Shown piece by piece: positions 18,197-26,040 of a DNA stretch of 38,378 bases. A model generated the notes under the pieces. The model searched no databases, was not told where the DNA came from, and saw nothing but the letters and a program-made list of their open reading frames with translations. This stretch comes from an uncultured Bacteroidales bacterium (GTDB lineage Bacteria > Bacteroidota > Bacteroidia > Bacteroidales > UBA932). The stretch covers positions 1-38,378 of the forward strand of contig CAMUZW010000004.1 in the NCBI GenBank assembly GCA_947165305.1, read 5' to 3'. The translations under genes were made by a program, and so were the position numbers. How positions within the stretch are numbered: position 1 is the first letter of the stretch; each line of letters opens with the position of its first letter.

Positions 18197-19327
18197 ATGA
18201 AACTGAAAAGATTATTCTGGATTTTTCTGGCTGTCTTCTCCCTGCTGCAGGGTGGCTGCGGGGAGAAGCATGGCCCCTATGTACCCCCGCCGTCTATCCC
18301 GGGCCCGGGCGGCAATACCGAGCAGCCCGATGATCCGGGTGGGACGGAGGAGCCGACTGATCCCGGTGTCGTCACGCCTCCGGGTGAATGGGAATCCAAC
18401 CGCGGCAAGGTCGTTACGCCTTCCGGTGACGGCTGGACCATCCGGAAAGTCAACGACGCCGTTACGTACTATGCCTACAACGGCAAGGATCCTTTCCACA
18501 ACAAGAACCAGCGGGTATACGCCGTCGACCTCGATCTCAGCAATCCTGACTACAAGGTCCAGATGACGTATACCAATCCGTCGGACGTGGTATCGGCAGT
18601 ACACAAGAAGTACAATGCCATTGCCACGGTCAATGCGGGCTATGAGGCCGGTTCGATCTACATCCGCGTAGGCGGGAAAGACAAGTCCAACCTTCCGAAT
18701 ACGCACATCGGATCGACCGGCGTGCGTAACTGGAAGAGCGAGTCGGGTCTGTTCTTCACGGCCGGCGGGCATCAGGCCCATATCACCGCCGCCGAGGAAC
18801 TGATCCGTCCCTATGTGACACCCTCCGAGGCGAACCTTACGTCGTACATCGGCAAGCAGCGCAGTTTCTATTATAATAATACGACGGATGAGGACATCCT
18901 CTCCAGTTCTCCGATGCTGATCAACGACTTCAACCCGGTAGGGGAGACGTTCATCGACTACTCCATCTCCAACTGGACGAAGCTCAACTCGGAAGAGCCG
19001 CAGTACCACCAGCGGAAGGAGCATCCCCGTACCGCCGTCGCACTCACGGAGAACAATCACATCATCCTTCTTGTCGCGGATGGCCGCCAGACCAACCGCT
19101 ATGGTATGTCCGCGAAGGCGCTGACCCAGTTCCTGGTGAAGTACTTCAACCCGCAGTACGCCATCAACCTGGACGGCGGCGGTTCCACCGCGATGTGCGT
19201 GACCGGCCTCCAGGACGGTGACTACACCGACAAGTCCAGACTGCTTGTCGATTCTCCCATCCATGATAATAAACCTGGCACCGAGCGTGCAAGGGATACG
19301 CAGATTGTAATTTTATCAGCTAAATAG
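18197..19327 (+). CDS. Phosphodiester glycosidase (NAGPA-type) lipoprotein
   Basis: The NAGPA domain is named after the enzyme that removes GlcNAc from GlcNAc-1-phosphate-6-mannose phosphodiesters; bacterial members are thought to act on sugar phosphodiesters. The 376-residue product has a lipoprotein signal ending in GGC (Cys21) and a Pro/Gly-rich linker to about residue 65. The catalytic domain has family hallmarks: HPRTAVALTENNHIILLVAD, then DGRQTNRYGMSAKALTQFL, then YAINLDGGGSTAMCVTG near the C-terminus. It lies 3 nt after a GLUG gene, so it is in the same operon and probably faces the cell surface. Substrate is not known. A role on a phosphodiester-bearing glycan is inference. Confidence 0.88.
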   Translation: MKLKRLFWIFLAVFSLLQGGCGEKHGPYVPPPSIPGPGGNTEQPDDPGGTEEPTDPGVVTPPGEWESNRGKVVTPSGDGWTIRKVNDAVTYYAYNGKDPFHNKNQRVYAVDLDLSNPDYKVQMTYTNPSDVVSAVHKKYNAIATVNAGYEAGSIYIRVGGKDKSNLPNTHIGSTGVRNWKSESGLFFTAGGHQAHITAAEELIRPYVTPSEANLTSYIGKQRSFYYNNTTDEDILSSSPMLINDFNPVGETFIDYSISNWTKLNSEEPQYHQRKEHPRTAVALTENNHIILLVADGRQTNRYGMSAKALTQFLVKYFNPQYAINLDGGGSTAMCVTGLQDGDYTDKSRLLVDSPIHDNKPGTERARDTQIVILSAK

Positions 19328-19343
19328 TAATTAAGGATCGATT

Positions 19344-19490
19344 ATGCTTAAATCTTATTCTGAGCCCGCTGTAAGGGTGGGCATGCTGGCGCAGGAGCGC
19401 GCCTTTTTAGCGACTGCCACGGTCGGTGGCGTTGTGCCGGGAGAAGACCCCGATACCGGCGGAAACTGGACGTTCGGGGATGAAGACTAG
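19344..19490 (+). CDS. Small peptide gene, 48 residues, unknown function
   Basis: A short frame begins at ATG 19344, with AAGGA at 19333-19337, and ends at TAG 19490. The peptide starts MLKSYSEPAVRVGMLAQERA, continues through FLATATVGGVVPGEDPD and ends TGGNWTFGDED. It has no signal peptide, and its C-terminal half is glycine-rich and acidic. The pattern (Lys-Tyr/Ser-Pro start, a central Leu/Ala stretch, then a Gly-Gly segment and an acidic Trp-containing tail) resembles short peptides I associate with Bacteroidales surface-protein loci, but I cannot name a family. Its stop codon abuts the AGGAGG of the next gene, so translation is probably coupled. The 16 nt before it and 12 nt after match the operon spacing. 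Confidence 0.6.
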   Translation: MLKSYSEPAVRVGMLAQERAFLATATVGGVVPGEDPDTGGNWTFGDED

Positions 19491-19502
19491 GAGGACTGCC
19501 TT

Positions 19503-22136
19503 ATGAAGAAATTTGTATTTACCGCAATCGCTTTTGCACTGGCCCTCGTTTCCTGCAACCGGGAGCCTGTCTCCAATGAGCCTGCCCCTGGCGTAGATGT
19601 TACCATCAAAGGCCGCGTGGCCGAGACCAAGACCCACATCGTCGGCATGGAAGATGCCGGCGGCTGGATCTATACCTCCGAATGGGACGCCTCCGGCGAA
19701 TCGCTGGGTGTTCTCTTCTATCAGGATGCGATAACCGCTTCTGATTCGCCCACTGAGCTCCCCGGCGAACTGTCCAATGGAGAGATGACGTTCCACGGAA
19801 CGGTCCCTTCGCTGTCGGACGGGACGTATAAACTGTTTATGTTCTCCCCTTACAGCGCCTATGATTCGATGGGGGACGGCTATCTCGTCGGCACGCTCAA
19901 GCCGGTCCAGAATCCGGTTGCCGGGTCTTTTGACCCTGCCTGCGATGTGATGGGCTATGCGAAGAACAGCGTGACGGTCGAGCAGGGCAGTGCCCTCATC
20001 GAGGATGTTGTGCTCGAGCGTCCGTTCGCGATTCTCCGGATCAACCTCAATGCCGCCTCTGACGACCTTGCCGCCGGACAGAAAGTGACTTCTGTCAAGA
20101 TGGAGAATTCGCTGCTGCCGCTCACCGGCACGTTCAAGATCACGACGGACGGCACGCCCGGTATCGTGGCGCCTTCCAACTCCGTTACAGCTTCCATTGC
20201 CTCCTCCGAAGGCATCACCATCGGCGGCAGCAACAATGCTGTTTATGTGGTCGTCCTTCCGCTGCCGATCCCTGCGGGAACGCCGATCACCTTCACGGTT
20301 GAAACGGAGGATTATAGTGGCGAGAACGCCATCGTCCGCACCGTGACCGCTCCGTCCGGCATGACATTCGAGGCGGGGAATGTGAATGTGATCGACCTCA
20401 AGATCCGCAACAAGGATGTTCCTGTCGCGGCACGCTACGCCGGCGGTTCCGGCATCGAGGGCGATCCCTGGCTCATCGCGACGCCCGAGCATATGGTTCA
20501 TATGAACGAGGACCTCGTCAACGGCGAGACCAAATACTTCAAGCTGATCGACGATATCGATATGACCGGTATCGAGTGGGATCCCGCCAATGCGGTCGCC
20601 GTTGACGGTAAATTCGACAAAGGCGTGAACTTCGACGGTGATAACCATACGGTTTCCAACCTTGACTGTGCGGCCGCAGCCTATCCGAGTCTCTTCGGCG
20701 TGCTTTACGGAACGGTCAAAAACCTGACGATCGACGGAGCCAATATCCACGGAACCGGCAAGGCCGGCGTCCTGGGCGGCTACCTGAGCACTTCGACTTT
20801 TACCGCAAATGTTACCAATGTGACCATCAAGAACTCCACTGTTATCGCTAACAATTATGCAGGAGCGCTCGGTGGACAGGTTGGTGCGGCAGGTTGTGTA
20901 TTCAGCAACTGCAAGATTATTGATACAAATGTGGAATCCAGTACGGGAGACATCGGCGGTCTTCTGGGTCTCGTGAGCAAGGCGGCGACCATCGAAGGAT
21001 GCTCCGTCACGGGCGGAACTTTCAAGGCCAAAGCACGCTATGCCGGAGGTCTTATCGGTGCTCTCAGCGATGCGGCATCTACCATTAAGAATTGCTTTAC
21101 GAAGGATGTGACCGTTAGCTCTACCTCCGACCGCGTGGGCGGCCTCATCGGTGAACTTCCGGCCAGCGCCGTTGTCTCCAACTGCTATGCGGAGAACGTA
21201 TCGGCCACGGGCACGATCAATATCGGCGGTCTTATCGGCGTATGCTACGGGAAGGTATCAGATTGTTACAGTTCCGGTACGTTGTCTTCCACGAATACGA
21301 CGGGCGATACCGATATCGCACTGGGTGGTTTACTGGGGTATGTCGACAAAAATCCGGTCATTTCCGGCAGCCATAGTTCTGTTACGATCAATCAGACGAC
21401 CAATGGCAGAGACATTGGCGGCCTGATCGGCAAGTTGATTACAGGAACTGTCGAGAAATGCTATGCTACCGGTTCCGTGAGTGGCAAGCAACGCAATGTC
21501 GGCGGGTTCGTCGGGCTTGTTACCCTGACCAGTGGCAACGTGGTTATCCGGAATTGTTATAGTACGGGTGCCGCTACCGGCAATGCCTATACGGGCGGCT
21601 TCATCGGCTATTACGAAAAAGGCAATCTTGAGATCACGGACTGCTATGCTTCGGGTGTCGCGTCCGGACCCTCTTTTGCATTTGGCGGATTTATCGGTGT
21701 CGCGAATGCCGCTGCGTTCAAGGTGGTCAATTGTGCTGCCTGGGGCAGTGCGGTAACGGCGTCTGCGATCGGCACGTCGAACTGGAGCAGCGCCGCTTTC
21801 TGTGGCGTGACGTTCCCCAAGGGCGGCACCATGACTGATTGCTACCGCAATCCAGCCATGAAGGTTACCGCGTACTGGGGTACGGAGGAAGGCTATACCT
21901 ATAAACTGGATGCGGACTATTCGCAGCCCGATCTGGATGCTTCCCATTCGCTGACCGATAATACCGGGGCGGAAATGACGGATACCGGAACCGGCAGCAC
22001 CAATCCGCACCATCCGCAGTTCCCTTACCACGGCAAGGTCGAGGCCGGCAAGACGCTCTCCCAGCTCGCTTCCACCACCCTTGGCTGGAGCGCTGACATT
22101 TGGGACTTCAGCGGTGAACTGCCGACTCTGAAATAA
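19503..22136 (+). CDS. GLUG-repeat surface lipoprotein with fimbrillin-like N-terminus (paralog 3)
   Basis: The 877-residue product is the largest of the four paralogs. The lipoprotein signal ends in LVSC (Cys18). A beta-rich fimbrillin-like region spans about residues 30-310 (VTIKGRVAETKTHIVG; SDGTYKLFMFSPYSAYDS). The shared module begins near residue 318 (EGDPWLIATPEHMVHMNEDL; YPSLFGVLYGTVKNLTIDG). Many GLUG repeats follow (TGDIGGLLGLVSKAATIEGC; ARYAGGLIGALSDAASTIKN; RDIGGLIGKLITGTVEKCYA). It ends in FPYHGKVEAGKTLS, LGWSADIWDFSG and PTLK. The last third is very similar to the next gene (VTAYWGTEEGYTYKL, ASAIG..NWSSAAF), which points to duplication. AGGAGG at 19489-19494 supports the start. 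Confidence 0.82.
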   Translation: MKKFVFTAIAFALALVSCNREPVSNEPAPGVDVTIKGRVAETKTHIVGMEDAGGWIYTSEWDASGESLGVLFYQDAITASDSPTELPGELSNGEMTFHGTVPSLSDGTYKLFMFSPYSAYDSMGDGYLVGTLKPVQNPVAGSFDPACDVMGYAKNSVTVEQGSALIEDVVLERPFAILRINLNAASDDLAAGQKVTSVKMENSLLPLTGTFKITTDGTPGIVAPSNSVTASIASSEGITIGGSNNAVYVVVLPLPIPAGTPITFTVETEDYSGENAIVRTVTAPSGMTFEAGNVNVIDLKIRNKDVPVAARYAGGSGIEGDPWLIATPEHMVHMNEDLVNGETKYFKLIDDIDMTGIEWDPANAVAVDGKFDKGVNFDGDNHTVSNLDCAAAAYPSLFGVLYGTVKNLTIDGANIHGTGKAGVLGGYLSTSTFTANVTNVTIKNSTVIANNYAGALGGQVGAAGCVFSNCKIIDTNVESSTGDIGGLLGLVSKAATIEGCSVTGGTFKAKARYAGGLIGALSDAASTIKNCFTKDVTVSSTSDRVGGLIGELPASAVVSNCYAENVSATGTINIGGLIGVCYGKVSDCYSSGTLSSTNTTGDTDIALGGLLGYVDKNPVISGSHSSVTINQTTNGRDIGGLIGKLITGTVEKCYATGSVSGKQRNVGGFVGLVTLTSGNVVIRNCYSTGAATGNAYTGGFIGYYEKGNLEITDCYASGVASGPSFAFGGFIGVANAAAFKVVNCAAWGSAVTASAIGTSNWSSAAFCGVTFPKGGTMTDCYRNPAMKVTAYWGTEEGYTYKLDADYSQPDLDASHSLTDNTGAEMTDTGTGSTNPHHPQFPYHGKVEAGKTLSQLASTTLGWSADIWDFSGELPTLK

Positions 22137-22150
22137 TCAGTATCACTTGT

Positions 22151-22186
22151 AAAGGGTGCACGCCGGAGTGACGTGCACCCTTTTTA
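22151..22186 (+). terminator. Intrinsic terminator inside the Sus-like operon
   Basis: AAAGGGTGCACG pairs with CGTGCACCCTTT, a 12-bp stem with a 9-nt loop, followed by a short T run. It lies 14 nt after the paralog 3 stop codon and 17 nt before the next start codon. No TAnnTTTG element fits in the remaining gap, so the two following genes probably depend on read-through. Confidence 0.8.
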
Positions 22187-22202
22187 ATTGTAAGATAATA
22201 AG

Positions 22203-24563
22203 ATGAAAACAAGATTTTTCCTGACGATGTTCGCGGTGGCGGCGCTGGTCGTCTCCTGCGGGGAGAAAGATCCGGAAGGACCCGGCCCCGCCGGTGACAC
22301 CGGCATCAAGGTGACGCTCCCTTCCGAGGGGCCGCTCAGCATTTACAAGTGGTGTGACGACGACGGCATCCGCATCGGCGATGCCATTGTTACCCTCAAG
22401 GACGGAGAAGGCTCCCTCGCCGGTACCTTTGAGGGAACGCCGGCGAAGGATAAATTCTACACCATTTCCTATCCGTCCGATATTACGGGAGTCGATTCCT
22501 ATCTGGCCTATTCCTTCGCGGATCAGATCCAGGAGGAGAATAATTCGTCCGCCCACCTCATCCCGACCGTATTGATAGAAGATGCTACTTCCTACGAGGA
22601 TATTACCCTCTCCCAGGCCTGGGCAACCTCCAAGGGCGGTACATTCCGCACCAACGGCGGCGTGGCGTTTACCTTGACGCTTCCTGCGGATGCAGGCACG
22701 CTGGAGAGCATCATCCTGGAGAGTCCCGGGGTTGATTTCCCGGTCAACAATTCCGGTACGGTCACTGCGGATAATCTGACGCTCGGCCTGTCCGGAGTCT
22801 CCGCTTCGGAGCCCGTCAAGGCATATCTGTCTGTCTCTGAAAAGGAAGTGAATGTTCCTGCAGGCGCGCTGAAAGTCACCGTCGTCGGTGACAAAACCTA
22901 TTCGACAAAACTTGCGGAGGCAGTCAGGATGGGCGGCGGTATCCTGACGAGAATCGACGTTTTGGACGCTTCCGCCTGGGAAGGGTCCAAAGCACTGACA
23001 GGTGAAGGCACGGAGGCATCCCCGTATATCCTGAAGGCTCCGGAGCACGTGGAACAGATGCAGGAACTCGTCCAGGAGGGGAAGACCGTCTGGTTCGAGC
23101 TTGGCGACGATATCGATATGAGCGGTGTCGCGCGCTGGCTTCCGCTGAATTTCGCCGCACCATACGACAAAGCCGTCCATTTCGACGGAAAGGGCCATAA
23201 GATTTCGGGCTTTAAGTGCGATGCGGGGTCCTATCCGAGTTTCTTCGGCGTGCTGAACGGCACGGTCAAGAATGTCGTGTTCGACGGCGCTCACATCGAG
23301 GGGGCCGGCAAGGCCGGTGTCCTGGCCGGATACTGCGGCACCAATATCGGAACCAATGCTGCACCGCAGTACATCAAGGCGGACGTTTCCGGTGTCACGG
23401 TGCAGAATTCGGTGGTGGTCGGCGACAACTATGCCGGCGGCCTTTTCGGCCAGGTGTATTGTCCTGCTACCATTAACGATTGTCACGCCAGGAACTGCGA
23501 GATCTCTTCGACGGGTGAGCGTGTCGGCGGTCTGATCGGCCAGCTGGGTGTGAGCAGCTTCTCGGTCGGATCGATCGTTCTGGACTGTACGGCAGAGAAT
23601 GTGACCCTGGAAGCCCAGAAAAATGTGGGCGGCCTGATCGGTGTCTGCTATGACGTCGTGAGCCGCTGCACGGCGTCTGGCCATGTATCAAGTACGCTTG
23701 AGACAGATACGGCCACTGAAGTTTCCGTTGGTGGGCTTATTGGCCATTTGGAGAACGGAAATGCGCAGGATTGCTCTTCTTCTACGGAAGTTGAGGTGAC
23801 CCTCCCCAATAACCGCTCTGTCGGCGGGTTCGTGGGAACGTTCAAGTCCGGCAAGATCGATCGCTGCTTCTCGACAGGCAATGTTTCCAGTCAACAACGT
23901 AATGTCGGAGGCTTTGTCGGCCTGATTCAGGCGACTGTTTCTTCCGCTACGATCGAGAACTGCTATTCGACAGGTAGTGTTTCTTCCAATTCCTATCTGG
24001 GCGGTTTTGTCGGCCTGGTCGACGGTAACAAAACAGTCGGTGCTGTGAATATCATCAATTGTTATAGCAGCGGCAGCGTTTCGGGTAATTTTGCTGTCGG
24101 CGGCTTCGTCGGTTTCCAGAGCAGTACATCGTTTACGGCCACTAATTGCGTGGCTTGGGTCAGTGCGGTAACGGCTTCTGCGATTGGACAGGCGAACTGG
24201 AGCAGCGCTGCTTTCTCCGCTGTAACGCATCCCAAGGGCAGCACCATCACCGGCTGCTATCGCAAGCCGGGGATGAAGGTTACTGCCTACTGGGGTACGG
24301 AAGAAGGATATACATATAAGCTCGTAGACGATTTCCAGCATCCGAACGTAAGTCCTTCTCATCCGCTGACCGACTATGCCGGCAATGAGATGACGGATCA
24401 GTCCACGGCCAATGATAAGGAGATCAACCCTCACTTCCCGCAGTATCCTTATCACGGCAAGGTCGAGCCCGGCAAGTCGCTCTCGAATCTCGTCGGTCCG
24501 ATCCTCGGCTGGTCCTCTTCCTACTGGGACCTCAGCGGCGATATGCCGAAGCTCAAAAAGTAA
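22203..24563 (+). CDS. GLUG-repeat surface lipoprotein with fimbrillin-like N-terminus (paralog 4)
   Basis: The 786-residue product has a lipoprotein signal ending in VVSC (Cys19) followed by GEKDPEGPGP. A beta-rich N-terminal region reaches about residue 265 (IKVTLPSEGPLSIYKWCDDD). The shared module starts near residue 269 (ASPYILKAPEHVEQMQELVQ; FDGKGHKISGF; YPSFFGVLNGTVKNVVFDG). The repeats include NYAGGLFGQVYCPATINDCH, ERVGGLIGQLG and RSVGGFVGTFKSGKIDRCF. It ends in YPYHGKVEPGKSLS, LGWSSSYWDLSG and PKLKK. It is closest to paralog 3 over its C-terminal third. It lies behind an internal terminator and has only an A-rich region instead of a clear Shine-Dalgarno. The function is inferred as surface binding. 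Confidence 0.82.
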   Translation: MKTRFFLTMFAVAALVVSCGEKDPEGPGPAGDTGIKVTLPSEGPLSIYKWCDDDGIRIGDAIVTLKDGEGSLAGTFEGTPAKDKFYTISYPSDITGVDSYLAYSFADQIQEENNSSAHLIPTVLIEDATSYEDITLSQAWATSKGGTFRTNGGVAFTLTLPADAGTLESIILESPGVDFPVNNSGTVTADNLTLGLSGVSASEPVKAYLSVSEKEVNVPAGALKVTVVGDKTYSTKLAEAVRMGGGILTRIDVLDASAWEGSKALTGEGTEASPYILKAPEHVEQMQELVQEGKTVWFELGDDIDMSGVARWLPLNFAAPYDKAVHFDGKGHKISGFKCDAGSYPSFFGVLNGTVKNVVFDGAHIEGAGKAGVLAGYCGTNIGTNAAPQYIKADVSGVTVQNSVVVGDNYAGGLFGQVYCPATINDCHARNCEISSTGERVGGLIGQLGVSSFSVGSIVLDCTAENVTLEAQKNVGGLIGVCYDVVSRCTASGHVSSTLETDTATEVSVGGLIGHLENGNAQDCSSSTEVEVTLPNNRSVGGFVGTFKSGKIDRCFSTGNVSSQQRNVGGFVGLIQATVSSATIENCYSTGSVSSNSYLGGFVGLVDGNKTVGAVNIINCYSSGSVSGNFAVGGFVGFQSSTSFTATNCVAWVSAVTASAIGQANWSSAAFSAVTHPKGSTITGCYRKPGMKVTAYWGTEEGYTYKLVDDFQHPNVSPSHPLTDYAGNEMTDQSTANDKEINPHFPQYPYHGKVEPGKSLSNLVGPILGWSSSYWDLSGDMPKLKK

Positions 24564-24569
24564 AGGATT

Positions 24570-25964
24570 ATGAAGATGCGTACGTCATTCCGGACTTGTT
24601 CCGGAATCTTCCTCCTCGCAACCCTCATCCTCTTCTCCTGTGAGAAGAACCCCGACAAGCCTTCAGGCCCGGTCCCGTCCGGCCTGAGGGCCTCGGGAGA
24701 GGGGATTGAATATGTCTCCGGGCAGGTGATGAATGCCGTGGCCGAGGGCGTATGGGATATCTATGGCGAGTTTACGGCCGGGCAGGTCGTGCATGTTACC
24801 GAGACGGGTGGCAGGGAGGATTTCGTGGTCTTCAAGGTCACGCCGGCCAAGGGAGGCGTCTGCCGTCTTCGCGTGAAGGCCGACAAGACCTGGAGCCTCG
24901 TCAAGATCAATAAGGTCTCCCTGGTCGTGACCGAGGGCGGTGTGGATAACCCGAAAGGCAACAAGCCGCCTGTCGAGGCGGCTTACAAGGGCGCCGGCGT
25001 CTGGACGGTCAGCAAACTGCAGGTGGCTACGGACCATATCCGTTACCGCTACGAGCTTGAAACCGATACTCCTTCGGAACTCAAGTACCTGTGCGCCACC
25101 TGGGATAATGCCGGAACGGCTCCTGCTTCTTATACGGCAGATTACCTGAAGGTCCGGGCGCTGGGCCAGGATGAGTACGAAGCGCTTCAACTCAAGAGCA
25201 ACCGCGCCTGCTGGATGTTCCCGGCCGATCCGCTCGGGAAGCTGGCCGATTTCACGATCTCGATGAATGCGGCCGCTCCTTCCCAGGAGGTGGTGTTCTC
25301 CACCGCCCATTCCGGTCCCAAGGCTGGGTTTATTGGCGACAGCATCACCTGGCTGTGGGGACTGGATCACTATGACAAGAAGACCCCGGGCGACATGGTC
25401 TATCCGATCGATCCGCTTCCTTCCTGGGCCAGGATCGTTGGGAGCAATATCTGGCTTTATTTCCACAAGGCCTTCTTCGACTCCAACCATTACCTGAACC
25501 GGGGCATCAGCGGCAACAATACGTCGCAGATGGTCGCCCGCTACAAGAAGGAGATCCTGGACCAGGATCCGCAGTGCGTCGTCATCATGGGCGGTACTAA
25601 TGACCTTGCCCAGGGCGTTACGAAGGCCGGGATCCTTGCCAATATCCAGAAGATGGCAGAGGATGCGGAGGCGCTGGACATCCCGGTGATCCTATGCTCC
25701 GTCACGCCGTGCAACGATACGTACAGCAACCTGAACAACCCCAAGACCAAGGGAGCGCACATCGTGGCGCTCAATCAGATGATCAAGGCGTACGCCGACA
25801 GCAAGGGTTTCGTTTATTGCGACTACTATCCCCATCTTGTCGCGGAAGACGGCTATACACTCAAAGAATGCTACTGGATGTACGACCATCTCCATCCCAA
25901 CCCGGATGCCTACGACGTGATGGAGGGTATCATCAAGCCCATCATCGAAGAGGTTATCAAGTAA
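24570..25964 (+). CDS. SGNH/GDSL-family esterase, lipoprotein
   Basis: SGNH hydrolases are serine esterases; in glycan loci they usually remove acetyl groups. The 464-residue product has a lipoprotein signal ending in LFSC (Cys24). A beta-rich N-terminal half (about residues 30-245) may bind carbohydrate. The SGNH domain carries all blocks: GFIGDSITW with Ser258, RGISGNNTS, MGGTNDL with Asn344, and DHLHP with Asp439 and His442. The signal peptide is odd: residues T5-F14 are encoded by a GTCATTCC palindrome that also occurs between genes elsewhere in the window. An alternative start at the ATG at 24576 drops two residues. It starts 6 nt after paralog 4 and ends just before a terminator. Confidence 0.9.
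   Translation: MKMRTSFRTCSGIFLLATLILFSCEKNPDKPSGPVPSGLRASGEGIEYVSGQVMNAVAEGVWDIYGEFTAGQVVHVTETGGREDFVVFKVTPAKGGVCRLRVKADKTWSLVKINKVSLVVTEGGVDNPKGNKPPVEAAYKGAGVWTVSKLQVATDHIRYRYELETDTPSELKYLCATWDNAGTAPASYTADYLKVRALGQDEYEALQLKSNRACWMFPADPLGKLADFTISMNAAAPSQEVVFSTAHSGPKAGFIGDSITWLWGLDHYDKKTPGDMVYPIDPLPSWARIVGSNIWLYFHKAFFDSNHYLNRGISGNNTSQMVARYKKEILDQDPQCVVIMGGTNDLAQGVTKAGILANIQKMAEDAEALDIPVILCSVTPCNDTYSNLNNPKTKGAHIVALNQMIKAYADSKGFVYCDYYPHLVAEDGYTLKECYWMYDHLHPNPDAYDVMEGIIKPIIEEVIK
24584..24607 (+). repeat. GTCATTCC palindrome inside a signal-peptide coding region
   Basis: GTC leads into ATTCCGGA, loop CTTGT, then TCCGGAAT: an 8-bp perfect stem. The same lead-in GTCATTCC and CCGG-core palindrome is found at 8793-8818 and 25969-25993, both between genes and followed by T-rich runs. 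Here it is in frame within the first 14 codons of the SGNH lipoprotein gene. Confidence 0.65.
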
Positions 25965-25973
25965 ATTTGTCAT

Positions 25974-26000
25974 TCCCGGGCTTCGTCCCGGGATTTTTTT
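25974..26000 (+). terminator. Terminator at the end of the Sus-like operon
   Basis: TCCCGGG, loop CTTCGT, CCCGGGA, then seven T residues. It begins 9 nt after the SGNH stop codon. It belongs to the same GTCATTCC palindrome group as 8793-8818. It lacks a T run on the other strand, so it would not serve the convergent WG-repeat gene. Confidence 0.85.
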
Positions 26001-26040
26001 GGGGAAAATACTGGAATTGCGGCCTGCCGTCCCGGCAAAC

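Noticed and set aside
20900..21700. Repeat array (CRISPR-like) in the GLUG genes
   Set aside because: The repeats are protein-level, imperfect and in frame, with no constant DNA repeat or spacer length.
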